Source: Medicago truncatula (taxonomy: Eukaryota; Streptophyta; Magnoliopsida; Fabales; Fabaceae). Taken from it: a stretch of 64,000 bases of DNA. The position numbers and the translations under genes are program-made. Of the stretch, positions 1-12,377 are shown one piece after another. Position 1 is the first letter of the stretch. Each line of letters begins with the position of its first letter. The DNA lies in NCBI RefSeq assembly GCF_003473485.1, contig NC_053043.1, positions 36,556,576 through 36,620,575 on the forward strand, read 5' to 3'. Under the pieces are notes generated by a model. The model did not search any database. It worked only from the letters and a program-made list of their open reading frames with translations, and was not told the origin of the DNA.

Positions 1-116
1 CAGAGGAATGTGTGATGGTGCACATAATGGGGTGCATGGTATAATGGGATGCACACACTTAATACAAGCATGGGCTTACTCAAGAATTACGTGGATCACA
101 TCTAGACCAAGACTAC

Positions 117-330
117 GCCGGGCATTAATAGCACTTTTTTGGCCTTTAATAGCACTTAAAAGGGCTATCAAAACCTCCTCTATTGTAGGGTATACCATTT
201 TTAATAGCACTTTTAAAACACTATTAAAGACCAGTCTTTAATAGCTCTTTCGAAATAAGTGCTATCGTAAGTCATTTATTTTGAACCCTTCATTAATAGC
301 CCTTTTTATTAAAGTGCTATAGTAAGTCAT
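117..330. repeat. Cluster of TTAATAGCACTTTT-like motifs
   Basis: The motif TTAATAGCAC or TTAATAGCCC followed by a T- or A-rich run occurs at about 126, 147, 199 and 293. Reverse-oriented forms (AGTGCTAT) lie near 260 and 315, the last two followed by the same GTAAGTCATTTA. Dense short motifs in both orientations resemble the subterminal region of a CACTA or other DNA transposon, but no terminus is visible. The remainder of 1-740 has no recognisable gene. Confidence 0.35.
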
Positions 331-793
331 TTAAGAAAAAAAAGATTCATTTTGGAGATTATACTAAATGATAATTTTTTTTTCTAAAGGAATTTCATTA
401 CTCATTAAAATATACTAAATAAGGAGGAGGAGTAGGAGGAGGTTGAGTAAAAAAATGATCCGAATCAATAGCAGTTTTTTACGGTTTCAATTTGGATTAA
501 TTCGAATTACGATTTTTCTTTTGAAATGGTTTGGTTTTGAACATCCCTAATATACATATACTTGAACTGTTAAACTAGTATTGCAACAAAAGAAAAACAG
601 TTAAACTATTCATGATGTGGTACACCACTCGAGGTGTGAATGTGCTCATGCTTCTTTGTATAGGTGTGTAAAAATTCAACCAGAAATCAAATCATTATAT
701 TTTAGGCCAAATCATTATATTTTAGGCTTAAATAAGTAAAGAGAAAAACTAACTTGTGCCCTTAAGGCACGAGTTACTGAATCAAGTAAAATA

Positions 794-1218
794 CTCCCTC
801 CGTCTCAATATTATTGACGTTTTAGAAAATAAAAAATGAAGCAAAATAATAGTTGTTTTGTGTTTTTTATGCATAATTAAATCACTTATTCCAACTTTGC
901 CCTTCATGCCTTTTACTCCTCCTTTATCTATGTGTGCTTGTTTCTTTTTTTTTGAAAAAAGTCATCTTGAGCCATGTGTGAAGTAAGTACTCGGCTGCAG
1001 TTATGTTGGCAATGTTTATACCACCTTTGTAATTAATGTCTTAACGCGACTTTTAATCTTATCAAGAATTTAACTTTAACTAAATGTGACTTTAAATAGG
1101 AATAAAAATAAATAGTGAGGTTAGTTTAGTAAAATTAGTATGTTTGTTGACTAATTTATTACGTTTCTTAATTTGTGTGTAAAAACCTTAAACGACTATT
1201 ATTTAGAGACGGAGGGAG
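794..1218. mobile_element. Stowaway-like (Tc1/mariner) MITE
   Basis: The left end CTCCCTCCGTCTCAATA and right end ending GAGACGGAGGGAG form terminal inverted repeats. The element is flanked by TA on both sides (792-793, 1219-1220). This is the typical signature of Stowaway MITEs. About 425 bp, no coding capacity. It lies inside the outer MITE at 741-2415. Confidence 0.8.
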
Positions 1219-1276
1219 TAACTTTTTATTGGAATGTGCAAATTTAATTTAATTTTTATGTTTGCAATAAAATTTA

Positions 1277-2314
1277 CTACCCCTGTTTCTTTTTAATTGT
1301 CACTTTTGCATAAATTTTTTGTTTCTAATTAACTGTCACTTTCAAAGTTCAATGCAACATTAAATGTTGTTTTACCTTTATTACCCTTGATTATTTACTG
1401 TAGAGGGATAAGTATATGAAATAAGATATTAAATGAAGAAAGTTATTATAGGAAAAAGATGAATTGTATCAAAAGTAGTAAAAAGTATTTGTTGTCTTGG
1501 TGGTGCCATTTAATTTGGGAAATGGAAGTTGTTTCCCATGATGGGAAAGTTGATTTTAGCCATTTGATTAAATAAAGAGTACACTATTATCATGTTCTCA
1601 CAACACTGAATTATTTTGACACTCTTCTCCAACAATTCTCTCCCCTCCGTGTCTCCCTCACCAACCAGTACCACAACCAGCAACTTCACAATGTATTGAT
1701 CTTCTATTTCCAGATCTTGGTCTCTGTTTAATTTTAACCTCTAAGTTCAATTTGAGCCCCTCTTGAATTAGAATAAATCCATTACAAAGAAAACCTTCAA
1801 TAAACTAAGATCACTTGATGTTGTTCGGATAACAAACACACTACTTGGATCTTTGTCTCATCTTTTGTTGCTTCCTCTTCAACCTCCTCATATGCTTCTT
1901 CTTCCACTTGGCACACATGGTTGTTGTAAACGGATGAGAATTTGATGAGAGAAATCCATATTGGATTGAACATTACCATTATTATTATTATCAATAATTG
2001 GTGGGTTTTTGTTAGCAAAATTTGCAGCAACCTCTTGAATTTGTTGTGAATCAATGGGTTTTAAAAAATTAATGGGTTTTGAGATCTGGTCGCACAACAA
2101 GAGTGAGAAAACTGGATCTTGAGCCACTATGGAGAAGAGAGGGGAAATATATGGTGTGGACAAACCATCATAAAATGTGTGCACCTCTTTAATCTAATGG
2201 TTAAAAAAAACTTTCCCATCATGGGAAACAACTTCCCTTTCCCAAATTAAATGGCACCTGTCTTGGTTTGTGTAAAAAAACTCAAAAGTGACAATTAAAA
2301 AGGAACAGAGGGAG
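1277..2314. mobile_element. Stowaway-like element with internal inverted arms
   Basis: Left end CTACCCCTGTTTCTTTTTAA and right end TTAAAAAGGAACAGAGGGAG are imperfect inverted repeats flanked by TA. Inside, about 50 bp at 1502-1551 is repeated in inverse orientation at 2209-2259 with roughly one mismatch (core GGTGCCATTTAATTTGGGAA). The spacer 1552-2208 has two overlapping minus-strand open frames of 85 and 98 codons with no recognised domain. Their composition (runs of Glu in one, Asn-rich in the other) suggests a captured fragment or chance. Confidence 0.65.
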
Positions 2315-2454
2315 TAATTTTTAAGTTTGCAATAAATTAAATGCACACAATTTGAGAAAATATTTACTTTTAGGTTTCTTAACATGTGCCCTAAGGGCAT
2401 AAGTTAGCATGATCTATAAGTAAAGGTGTAAAATGTCCAGGTAAGTTAGTGTGT

Positions 2455-4836
2455 TTTTGGTTTTAGTCTCTGTATCTTTTTTGTTGCAAAACAACTCTTG
2501 TATTTACTTAATATTTTGAAATTGGTCCCTGTCGTCCGTTTCCTTAAATAAAAACGTTTCCTTAAACGCAGTTTTACATAGGGAAATTAAAAAGGTTTTT
2601 TTTAGATTATTTTTGAAGAATGGTGGATAATTTACCTACCAAACAATAAAAATGAGCAACTTATTGGTGGGGTCAAGATAGTTCGTGGATACAATCTAAA
2701 AATATGAATGTTCATTGGTTCAGGTAAATTACCCATCATTCCTCCATAGATACCCTAGTTGTCACCTCAAAACATAATCATCAAATTTTGAAATTTAAAA
2801 CCATTATTTCCACCTTCTTCCTCACTCTGTTATTTCTCTCTTCTTCAATGTGCATATGCAGTCATGTCTTAGACTGTGTGGTATTTTTAACATTTTCTTT
2901 CTTTGTAAATCTTTGAAGATGTTAAAATTGATTTTCATACTCTTCACTAGTTCAACATGATTGTGATGAGGAATTTCATCATGTCATTGCAAAATATACA
3001 ATGCTTGTGTAAGTTTTCAAATGAGGAAATTATTTGAACAACTAATTTGGTTGACAACTTTTGTGACAACCATAATTTATAAAAAAAAAAAAAAAAAAGT
3101 AGGTATTTGCATGAAAACCAAAACAATAGAGAGATAAAGTAAAAATAATATGAATATGAGAGAGAAAATTGTCACAAAAATTATCATTAAATGGATATTC
3201 AAATATCATTTCTCTTTTCAAATGCCAGTTCAAAGAGTCTTTTGTATGTAATTTAACTCGAAGTGCTTCCAAATGCCTCTGATATTAGTTTGTTTATCAC
3301 GATGAAACACAAAATTACTTAATAGTTTAATGTGAAGGGTTGAGCATGGATGGTCAGTATTATGCATCAAATTGTAGTTCAGAAGTTCTGATGAGTCTGA
3401 ATATCTTTGTTAATGTTCTTTTATTGATCGTTATTGTTGTGAAAGTTTGAGTCTGAACTATAACTGTGTTGATTCCTTTTTGTTTATAGGCTCATTTCTA
3501 TTGGAAATTGGTTGGTATATTCTTACGACAAAAGACTCTTATATCGGATATAGAGCATTGTGAAGGAAAAATCGTATCATATATCAACAACAGGTGCTCT
3601 TGCCGACTTGATAAGTCTAGGCAGGGGCGGATTTACCATCCAGCTAGCCTGTGCACGCGTTTGGGCTCAACCAATACTTTATTTGTATCACTACAAGAAA
3701 TTTATAAGAAATTTGACTTGTAATGACAGCCAAAATCCGTCACTAAGGGCAAATTTATGTAGCTAAATTTGTCTGTCATTGCGAAATGGTTGTCACTGCA
3801 TGTTTTCCACCTTTACCTACGGATAAAACGTAAGTAATTTGAAGGAGACTATTTTAAAAATATTATGGACCTCTACCTACGGTTGTGGCTGTCACTAAAA
3901 CTTATCATTGTTTTGTTTTTATATTTTGATCTATGACTATTTATGTATTATATCACATGTGAATTTGCGGTCAAAATTTTACCCAAACTCAATAAAATTC
4001 CTGACTCCGCCACCAAATTCAGCAGTGCTTAAATCACTTGTAACCTTAAATGACAAACCAAAGTAAGATGGTTTGTGCTGACTATTGCATGTCACAGTGT
4101 CTTGTCTTCTAGTAAAAAACCTAAGGTATTTACGTGGTTTATATTGTCTTTATAATGGAGATAAGTGAGTATTATGAGCTAAATCTACCAATCTGCTTTA
4201 CTTCTTTTTGAGTCGGTGTAAAATATGTGCCCTAAAGTTTTAGAAACTGCTCATAAGACTTAACATACCCTAAGAAAAGGGTACAAAATTATGAGTCATT
4301 CAAACTTTTTTTGTTTTAATCCAGGCGTATTATTTTAACGACATCTTATTTAGATTTGAATTGATTCTCTACTGTGCTCAATTCTTGCAGATTGGTAATG
4401 ATTTTTGAGTTTGAATATGATATTCAATCTGCCTCACAGTGGTCTGTGTTACCAAATATCTAAACGATAAAACTTGATTGGAATACAAATGTAAAATTAT
4501 ATTAATATAAGATAAGATAAAATCAATGATATTTCTTCTATGAGAGGGTGGGCATGGAAGGAATCAGAGTGAGGAAAAATGTGGAAAGAATGAGTTTTAA
4601 ATTTTAAAATTTGATGATTATGTTTTTTAATTTCGTCCTTATGTAAATATACATTTTTGGTTTTAGCCCTTTTATACTAAGATCGGTTGTCAAACTCATC
4701 AAGTGCCATGTATGCGTCCGTTAGCAAGCAATATATTTTTTTTTTTTTTTTACGAAAACAGACAGCAGGAAAAATTTCAAAAAGTTTAGTAAATACATGG
4801 GTTGTTTCAAAAAAAAAAAAAAAAAAGATACACTAT
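2455..4836. mobile_element. Long-inverted-arm DNA element, MULE- or foldback-like
   Basis: The left arm (about 2455-2850) is repeated in inverse orientation in the right arm (about 4550-4836). For example CATAATCATCAAATTTTGAA near 2772 matches the complement of sequence near 4605, and GTATTTACTTAATATTTTGA near 2501 matches the complement near 4780. Arms of about 300 bp around a 1.7 kb centre fit a Mutator-like or foldback element. The exact ends and target duplication could not be fixed. The centre has exon-like sequence around 3490-3620 but no recognisable transposase. Confidence 0.5.
3622..4012. mobile_element. Possible nested DNA-transposon remnant
   Basis: CAGGGGCGGATTTACC on the left and CCTGACTCCGCCACC on the right have short inverted similarity (GGCGGA/TCCGCC). 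Inside, CACTACAAGAAATTTATAAG at about 3689 looks like a CACTA-type terminus, followed by GTCACTAAGG-type motifs to about 3900. Boundaries are uncertain. It sits inside the larger inverted-arm element. Confidence 0.3.
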
Positions 4837-5296
4837 ATTTAAACCTATATTTTATTATTATTCCTTTTATTTTACACTATATTAACAGTGTTATCTTTTA
4901 AAACAAAAAAACTATTAATATATTTTTTAGAAGAAATGTTATAAACACTTTATTTCTAGCACTATCTAATAATCTTTTTTTATTGAGTGAAACTCATGTG
5001 GATCTCACTACACTTTGTGCGATCCATTTTAAAAGTATAATATTCATCTATTTCAACTAAGAGAATGAATGTTATAATAAGTGTTAGAAAGAAAATGTTC
5101 ATAACATTTCTCAATTTTTAATCATTATATATTATTTTCTCATTTGAACTTATATTACTTGCTTTAATAGTATATAAAATCGTTAATTTTTTTTTTGTTG
5201 GTAAAGACATTGAATTTTGAATTTTGAGCACCCTATTTTCTTATTTTAAGAGATGAATTTCTATTATTTAGACCACTTGATAAAAAAAAAAAAAAA

Positions 5297-5485
5297 TTTC
5301 AAACTTTAATAATATTATTTCAATTTAATCAAACCAAACAAAATCAAACTGACTATTTTTGATTTGATTGGTTCATAATTTTCTCTATCTTTTTCAAACT
5401 TTAATAATATTATTTCAATTTAATCAAACCAAACAAAATCAAACTGACTATTTTTGATTTGATTGGTTCATAATTTTCTCTATCT
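5297..5485. repeat. Two-copy 95-bp tandem duplication
   Basis: A 95-bp unit beginning TTTCAAACTTTAATAATA occurs at 5297 and again at 5392, apparently identical over its whole length. The lack of divergence suggests a recent local duplication. Flanking intergenic DNA is AT-rich without a gene. Confidence 0.85.
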
Positions 5486-5824
5486 TAAGATCCAAATGAT
5501 TTACAAGTCTTTCATAGTCACAAACTATGATCACAAATTCAACATTAATTAAAAAATCAAAACATATTTATTTTTTAAACAATTAAGAAAATAAAACGTA
5601 GAATCATTATTTCCGTTTCAAATTACATGTCACAATTTAACAATATGCATTATTTACACAAATTACGTTGACCATATTTTTTAACCAATATATAAATATA
5701 AACATTAACATCGATAAATCCGTTCAAAATAACAAATATTTTATAATTTTATATGATAAATTTTGCCATATCAAATTTATGTGTTGACACATATCATAGT
5801 GATTGACTGCAACATATATTTTAT

Positions 5825-6002
5825 GGCAAATGTTAACTTGTGCTCACAAGGGCGCACATGTTAAGGAACTCTTTATAGAAATATACGTATCAAAAGTCGT
5901 GCAATCAACTTCTTAAACGTTAAATTATCATGTTTTTTAATGCAAATTTGCTCATTTTAAGTTCCTTAACATGTTCCTTTAGAGCACAAGTTAACATGAT
6001 CC
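5825..6002. mobile_element. Mutator-type MITE, 178 bp
   Basis: A perfect 9-bp duplication ATATTTTAT lies at 5816-5824 and 6003-6011. The inverted ends contain GTTAACTTGTGCTC (left) and GAGCACAAGTTAAC (right), and a second inverted block (TTAAGGAACT/AGTTCCTTAA) lies further in. Same family as 17706-17872 and the outer element 741-2415. Confidence 0.8.
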
Positions 6003-6341
6003 ATATTTTATTAATGTGTCATAAATATTTATATCGAATTGCGTGACCTATATATATCTATCTATTTATATACTACTTGTTGGTATCTTACCAGCCAGCC
6101 ATTCCGCGCCTTTCAGTTCACATGATATACCTACCAACCTCCAAACCATAGAGAACAACAATAATTTGTCAAAACTTGTATCGTGGCTCCCTCTTACACC
6201 GGTTGTTAAAAAAAAGAGAGTACAATTTATGTTAAAAACAACAACTTTGTTTTTCGTTTGAGGGAAAAACAACATATATCATATATCATTTAATATATTA
6301 TAAGTATCATATATCATATATTTAATATATCATTTAATATA

Positions 6342-6624
6342 CTCCCTCCGTCCCAAATTGTATGACGTTTTGACCATTTCACACGTATTAAGAAATGTAA
6401 TTAATATTGTGTGGGGAAGAGAAATTATGAGTTGTTTTACAAAATTATCCTTAATAAATGGTATGGAAAAGATAAATGAAATAATTGAAAGAAGAGGGAG
6501 TAATTAATAGTTAAGGATATAATAGGAAAAATAACATTAATATTTCATTGATATTGTAAAGCGACATATAATTTGGAACAATTTTTTTTTCCAAAACGAC
6601 ATACAATTGGGGACGGAGGGAGTA
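6342..6624. mobile_element. Stowaway-like MITE, copy 1
   Basis: Ends are CTCCCTCCGTCCCAAATTGT and, inversely, ACAATTGGGGACGGAGGGAG, flanked by TA. It is 283 bp and closely similar along its length to the element at 20755-21035 (shared block around GTATTAAGAAATGTAATTAA). Confidence 0.85.
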
Positions 6625-6829
6625 CAACATATATCATTTAAAAAAGTACAACTCATATCCTAATTGTAAACGTTAAAAAAATATTGTAATTATAAGTATC
6701 TTTTTTTAAGGAATAATTATAAGTATATTAGATATGTTGATAAAATATATATATTATATATCATTTAATATATAATGCCTAAAATTACGAAAATATATGT
6801 CAAAGAGTACCTATAGTATATTATTCAAA

Positions 6830-9800
6830 GAATTTTGTTTTTCTAAATTTAAATATAAGAATCGTTTTTTTTCAAGTAAAGTATTCATTTGTAAAATGTA
6901 GATCTTTCAAAAAAAAAAAATTGTAAAAAATAGATTTTTAACTATTTGTCAAAAACAAAATGATTTTCAACGTCACAACCACTTTTATAGGTATTAATTG
7001 ATGTGGACCACGTAGCATTTATCATTGAAAAGGAGACTCAAAGTTCTCTTTCAAGCCGTAACTGAAATGAATTTTTTGTGAAGCTCTAGCTTATATTCAT
7101 TTTGAGAGGCTCAATAAGTTCTCATTCAACTACTACAAATCACATTGTTAAGGTTTATTCTTATTCTTAATCTCATTATTAAATTGTTAAACATTTTCTG
7201 TTAGTTACTAGAAACAGAGTTTATATTGAATGGTAGTTGTATCTTCATCTATGCATGCTTAGAAGAGAAATTCAAGAGTGGTTTTACATTACAATATGTA
7301 CTTATTTTTAACTACATTTAGTCACAAATTTAAACATCAACCCAGAAATTGTAAGGCATAACTTTTATACAGGTTCATAATTTGGATTAAAGCGGAAAAA
7401 ATTGACGACCAAATAAATTTAGTTAGGATATTTATTAACTAGAAATTTCCTAACAAATTTACAACTAACTTTAATTGTCATCAACTTATTAATAAAAAAT
7501 TTATTCTGAATTATATTTATTGTTCATGTCATATAATTAATTATTCGATGTGGGACTTTGAGCAATGCAAGCTTGAGGTTATGGTCACATAATTTCTTTT
7601 TTTTTGGGTTTTATCAAGCTTTGGTTAGGATAATATCAGTGAATAAATCGTGGCCAAAGATTGTTATAGCAAGGCTTCGAACTTGTGTGTTTTCGAATGT
7701 TTCTTCATTAACTAAATCTCATTAATCATTTGAGCTGAACCATGTGCTTAAGTTATGGACTTATAGTTACATATGATACGATAGATTTTTTTACTACAAC
7801 ATAGTTGTTGAACACTGTCTTTGTTATGTGTACCAGGTTCTTTTGTAGGTAGTCATGGATTCACCAAGGGAAACAATAGAAGGAGAAAGAGATATGATTA
7901 GCACATTACATGAAAGCATTCTTAGTCAGATCCTGTCTTTCATTCCGATCGTAGACGCGGTTAGCACTAGCGTCTTATCAAGAAGATGGGTTGATGTTTG
8001 GAAATGCATAACCAATCTAGATTTTGATGATAGTTTGCTTGGTTCTAGAAAGAAAAGGATGCAAAAGGAACAGTTTGTGAATTTTGTTGAAAAAGTGCTT
8101 ATTCATTTCACTAACTCAAGCATCCAAAGTTTCTCTCTTTCCTTAACTAGCCATCAATATGATGCATCTAAGTTAAGTGAATGGATTTCCTTTATCCTAG
8201 AAAGGAGAGTTCAAAAGCTTCATATTCAATATGCTGATAAAGTTTTCCTTCCTTCCGATTCACTTTTTCGCTGCAATTCTCTAGTCGATTTGACGCTTCA
8301 AATGAGATGTACTCTTAGTCTTCCCATATCTGTTTGCCTCCAAAACCTTCAAAAACTTAGCTTTTCTGGGGTTAAATTAGTGAGTGATTCGCCCACTTGT
8401 TCGAAAGATATAACTCTCAATTTCCCGATTCTCAAAGTGTTTGAAGCTAGAGGGTGTGAATGGCCAACAACACAAAACATTAGTTTACAAGTACCTGTAC
8501 TTGAGAAGTTTTCAATAGCAATATGGAACCATCATTCAAATAAATCAAGTAAATATGCCATCAAGGTTTATAGTCGACGCTTAACAGATTTCGCTTATGA
8601 GGGTGATCTTGAACAAGACATTGTTCTATGTCATTCGTCGTCAATTTGTAATGCTTCTGTTGTGATTGTTCTTGATGAAGATAAAAAGGATAGAATGGAA
8701 AAACTTGGATTTCAAGCACATAATCTTCTCAAACAAATCGATAACGTGGAACAGCTAAAGTTATTGTTTTACAAGGTATGTTTTTCTTTTACGATACATA
8801 AACGAAAATAGTTTTGTATAATAAAGCTATGTAATAGTAGTTGGATAGTAAATTAAGCTTGAAAAGGCCTTTGATTGTGATCTGTGCCGCTACATCAAGA
8901 TTTTTATGTCTTTCCGACTACAATTGAGGCTACATCAGCGGAATTTGATTGTGATTCTCTTATTATCAAGAATCGCAATACAACAATTACCGTGATTTAA
9001 AAGCCTGCTCAATTCTGCATATTTCTCTAGGACAACTTATTGACTTAATAAGCTTATCTTGCATCCAAAATGCAAATTGAAGAGAAAAAAAAACGCAGAA
9101 TTTGAACAACTTTTTCCTTGTCATACAGGTTTTAAGGCATGGTAAAGATATTTTCACCAATCTTCCTGTCTTTGGAAGGTTAACTTATCTGCAACTAAAT
9201 GAGGTCACTGGTGAAGCATTGTTGCAATTACTCCACAATTCTCCAATTCTTAATTCTCTTGTTTTACTTAATGTAAGTTTAGTTACTCTTGCCTTTTCTT
9301 TGAAGAAATTCAAATTTTTATTTGTGTTTAGTGTTGTTTAGATTGACATATTTGAGCTTATCTACTGGTATAAGCACTTTTGAAACTGTTTGAGATAGGT
9401 TATCGAAACAACTTATGACATGTCAATAAGTTGGTTTTTAGCTTATTTCCATAAGCTCTCTAGGATAGTTTATGAAAATAATTTATAGCTGATATGAAAA
9501 AAGTTAACTTAATTTATATTTTGTTATAGAAGTAACTTAGATATATCATAAAATAATTTAGATGATAGATAACCCAATGACACACAAAAATTTCAGGGAG
9601 TAGCTGATTTAGACAAAGATGTATTTACTTCTGCAATGGTTCCTCACTGCTTTTTGTCAAGCTTCAAAGTATTTCAGTTTAAAGGATTTAATGCGAATGA
9701 GCACGATCTTTGTTTGGTACAATTCGTGTTGGAAAATGCAGCAACCATGGAGATGATGATGATATCACCGGCTTTTTGGCTGCGGTATGCAAATGTCGAT

Positions 9801-10960
9801 TTGAAAAAAGTTAAGGAGAATGTACTCTCATTACCAAAGTGTTCTAACAATTGCAAGATAGAGTTTTCTGATATCAGTAGTTCCTGAAGATTTTCAAAAC
9901 ACGATACAAATATTTGCGTCGCTACTCGCTACTGTTTAATGTATCTAGTGTATTGCTTTACTACACTATAGCAATGCAAAATGTAAGAGGTTTTCTAGTA
10001 GTGATTTATTTATGATTATAATGTTATTGTATCCTGTTTTATACTGTAAAAATAAGTTTACTGATAATTGAAATGTATCTCAATTCTCAACATGGAAAAT
10101 ATAATAAGGGAATTGTATCACAATAGCTTTGTACAAATTTTCATACTCAGCATTTTAAATTCTTGATGTAAGAATAACGGCACCTAAAATGTAGTGATCG
10201 TTAACATAAATTCTTGATTGTGTGACACTGGTGAGTAGTGATCGTTAATGTTCACGGAGCAATATGGGTCAAGTCAGCAATTCTGAAAGTAATATGGGCC
10301 GTTACAAATTGTTGATAAATACTTCTAACATAAGTTTCTTTCGAATTTACTATTTACAATATAATTTCTATAAATATAATTTCTATACTACATTGCAAAT
10401 TTAGCTCAACTTCATACATAAGTTTATAATAGTAATTTGAATATTCCTAATTCCTTTATCCGAAGGAAGAAATAAGGAATTTGGCTCATCTTTCAAAATT
10501 TGCACCACTTACAATGATGCATTTTCACATATTCCAAACACACTTGAGAAAGCAATACATAATCTTGGTTGAAATCTTCAAACTTTCACTACTACAATAA
10601 CAACATTTAGCAACACTTGAAAATTGTAACAACATCAAGAAAAATGTCATTAATTAAATTTTCGTTGCTCTAATTAATATTGCTTCAAATAAGTGCATGT
10701 TTGTTTTGTTTATGAAGTGAATAGATCTTTAACATGTGGCAAGGTCCAAGCTCGAGTTTGTAGCTTCAACGAAGTCACGATAGAATGACATTGAGACGTG
10801 GCGTCTCGATAAAGAAGTTGATTTTCAAACATACACCAATTCATGTCCCATACTATTGACTTCAAAGATTTTTTCCTTTCACGTCTTTTCAAGGAAGGCT
10901 CTTCAGTGAATGTCTGTATATTGGTAATAGTATCAGTATCAATGAAAACTCATATTTTAA
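6830..10960. repeat. Segmental duplication, copy A (intact F-box gene)
   Basis: Upstream, genic and downstream sequence here matches 13290-19380 in the same order. Examples are the promoter-side block around 6965-7080 against 13440-13560, the block around 7530-7850 against 16170-16520, the gene body, and the 3' side to about 10930 against 19350. Copy A lacks the LTR-derived sequence and the intron MITE found in copy B. It has a CACTA-like scrap near 10590 (CACTACTACAATAACAACAT). The boundaries are estimates by eye. Confidence 0.7.
7855..9887 (+). CDS. F-box/FBD/LRR-type protein, three exons
   Basis: Predicted exons are 7855-8775, 9129-9272 and 9597-9887, all phase 0 with GT-AG introns (donors GGTATG and TGTAAG; acceptors ATACAG and TTTCAG). 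The product is 451 residues. An F-box lies at about residues 15-57 (LHESILSQILSFIPIVD, then SVLSRRWVDVW). A leucine-rich region follows, and an FBD-like end (about 360-451) contains FKVFQFKGF and a conserved Cys-Lys-Ile-Glu-Phe close. F-box proteins of this family are known to serve as substrate receptors in SCF ubiquitin ligases, binding SKP1 through the F-box; the substrate here is unknown. Two in-frame Met codons exist (residues 1 and 14). The first is used because it precedes the whole conserved region and is shared with the decayed paralogue at 16521. No internal stop is visible. Confidence 0.88.
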
Positions 10961-11273
10961 ACAATCTATCGATGTTGGAGATGTTTTGAATACCACATGA
11001 ATGTTTTGACTGAATACCAATTTTTTTTTCATATTTATATTGAAGGGTCATACTCATACTATCATGCCAAAGATTACTACTAGTTAAGAAGGTTTAAAAT
11101 AGTAGTTTTACATTGAAAGTAACGATTTTAAAACTTTATCAAAGTTGAATTCACAATTTCTCAACATATTATTTCAATATATGTTCTTTAACCAATCTCT
11201 TATGAACGATCTTTGACATTTTGTTATATTTAAAACTTTGAAACTCCTAATTGAATACCACTAATATTTTTAT
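9888..11273. other. Intergenic, downstream of F-box gene
   Basis: No convincing gene. A minus-strand open frame of 60 codons (10710-10892) has a related minus-strand counterpart at 19057-19272 in the duplicated segment (shared SQCHS). It may be an old gene fragment carried along by the duplication. Confidence 0.4.
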
Positions 11274-11453
11274 GGAGAATGCTAATGAGTGTCTTTGGGT
11301 CATTGGTTAAAATATTAAAATAAGTTACTTTAATTTGCAACAAAAAATTGTGTAATTAATGTTAAGACAAAAGTAAAAATGTGCATTTTCAAGACATAAT
11401 TTCTACTAATAGATTCCTTCATCAATGTCCTTAGAACACTCGTTAACAAACCT
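11274..11453. mobile_element. Mutator-type MITE, diverged, 180 bp
   Basis: The 9-bp duplication TATTTTTAT lies at 11265-11273 and 11454-11462. The ends GGAGAATGCTAATGAGTGTC and, inversely, GAACACTCGTTAACAAACC are related to the GCTAACTTGTG-type ends of the other family members. No coding capacity. The stretch between here and 12369 is AT-rich without a supported gene; 11700-11960 contains repeated and inverted AT-rich blocks. Confidence 0.65.
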
Positions 11454-12377
11454 TATTTTTATAATTAAATAGAAAGTCTTGGTATACTACCAAAGTTTTT
11501 CATGATAAAAAATCTTTTAAAATTCTCCCAAATCCCAATAGAATAATTCATCTAATGGTAGTTAAGGAAACCACATATAAAAGGTGGGTGATGCAATGCT
11601 GCATGCTTCAATGTTTGTTGACTTCAATGATATTTCATTACACGTACCTTCAACAATTCAGTCAACTCTCACCTCATTGTCGTGCCCCCACCACCACACA
11701 CACAATATTAATTTATATACTTTCCTGAGTGCTAAATATAAGAATTTTTTTTTAAGTTTATTGAATAATTATGTATTTAATTTATACCATAGTCTAAATA
11801 AATTCTTATATATTTAAGACTATAATTAAATACTTTCCTCAGTGCTAAATATAAGATTTTTTTTTTTATGTTTATTGAATAATTCATTTATTTAGATTAT
11901 GGTATAAATTAAATACATTAATTATTCAATGAACTTAAAAAAATTTTTTTTTATATATATAAGACCAGAGAGTAATTATTAACAAAAAGAAAAGTATAAA
12001 TTTGGCGTTGTAAAAGTATAGTATATTATATATTATGAGATTATGTAAACTTAACTTAGTTGTTAGGGACATTAATTTATATATGTATAGGTAGGTTATC
12101 TGACAAAAAAAAAATTTATTATAGGAAAATAAAAAAGAACCGGTTCAAATGATAATGATTTAAAGCTCTTAAACATGCTGTCAAGAGTTTATTATCCATT
12201 TAATATATATGAAATAAAGAAAGTGAGAACTTACCTTATGTGTTCTACAGTTTCTCTGTTAGAGATTAATTAATTATTATTAACCCACAATAGAAACTTT
12301 GCATCAATATATAACAAAAAAAAAAAGCTTATTATTTTCAAATATTACTATGACTTTCTTTTAGAGGGATATATTAT

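Larger units (their letters stand above)
741..2415. mobile_element. Mutator-type MITE (outer element) containing two other MITEs
   Basis: A perfect 9-bp duplication ATAAGTAAA flanks the element (732-740 and 2416-2424). The termini are inverted: CTAACTTGTGCCC near the left end and GGGCATAAGTTAG near the right end. Without the two Stowaway-like inserts (794-1218 and 1277-2314) the element would be about 210 bp, close to its relatives at 5825-6002, 11274-11453 and 17706-17872. A 9-bp target duplication is the known hallmark of Mutator-like transposons; the superfamily assignment is inference from that length. No transposase is encoded. Confidence 0.75.
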
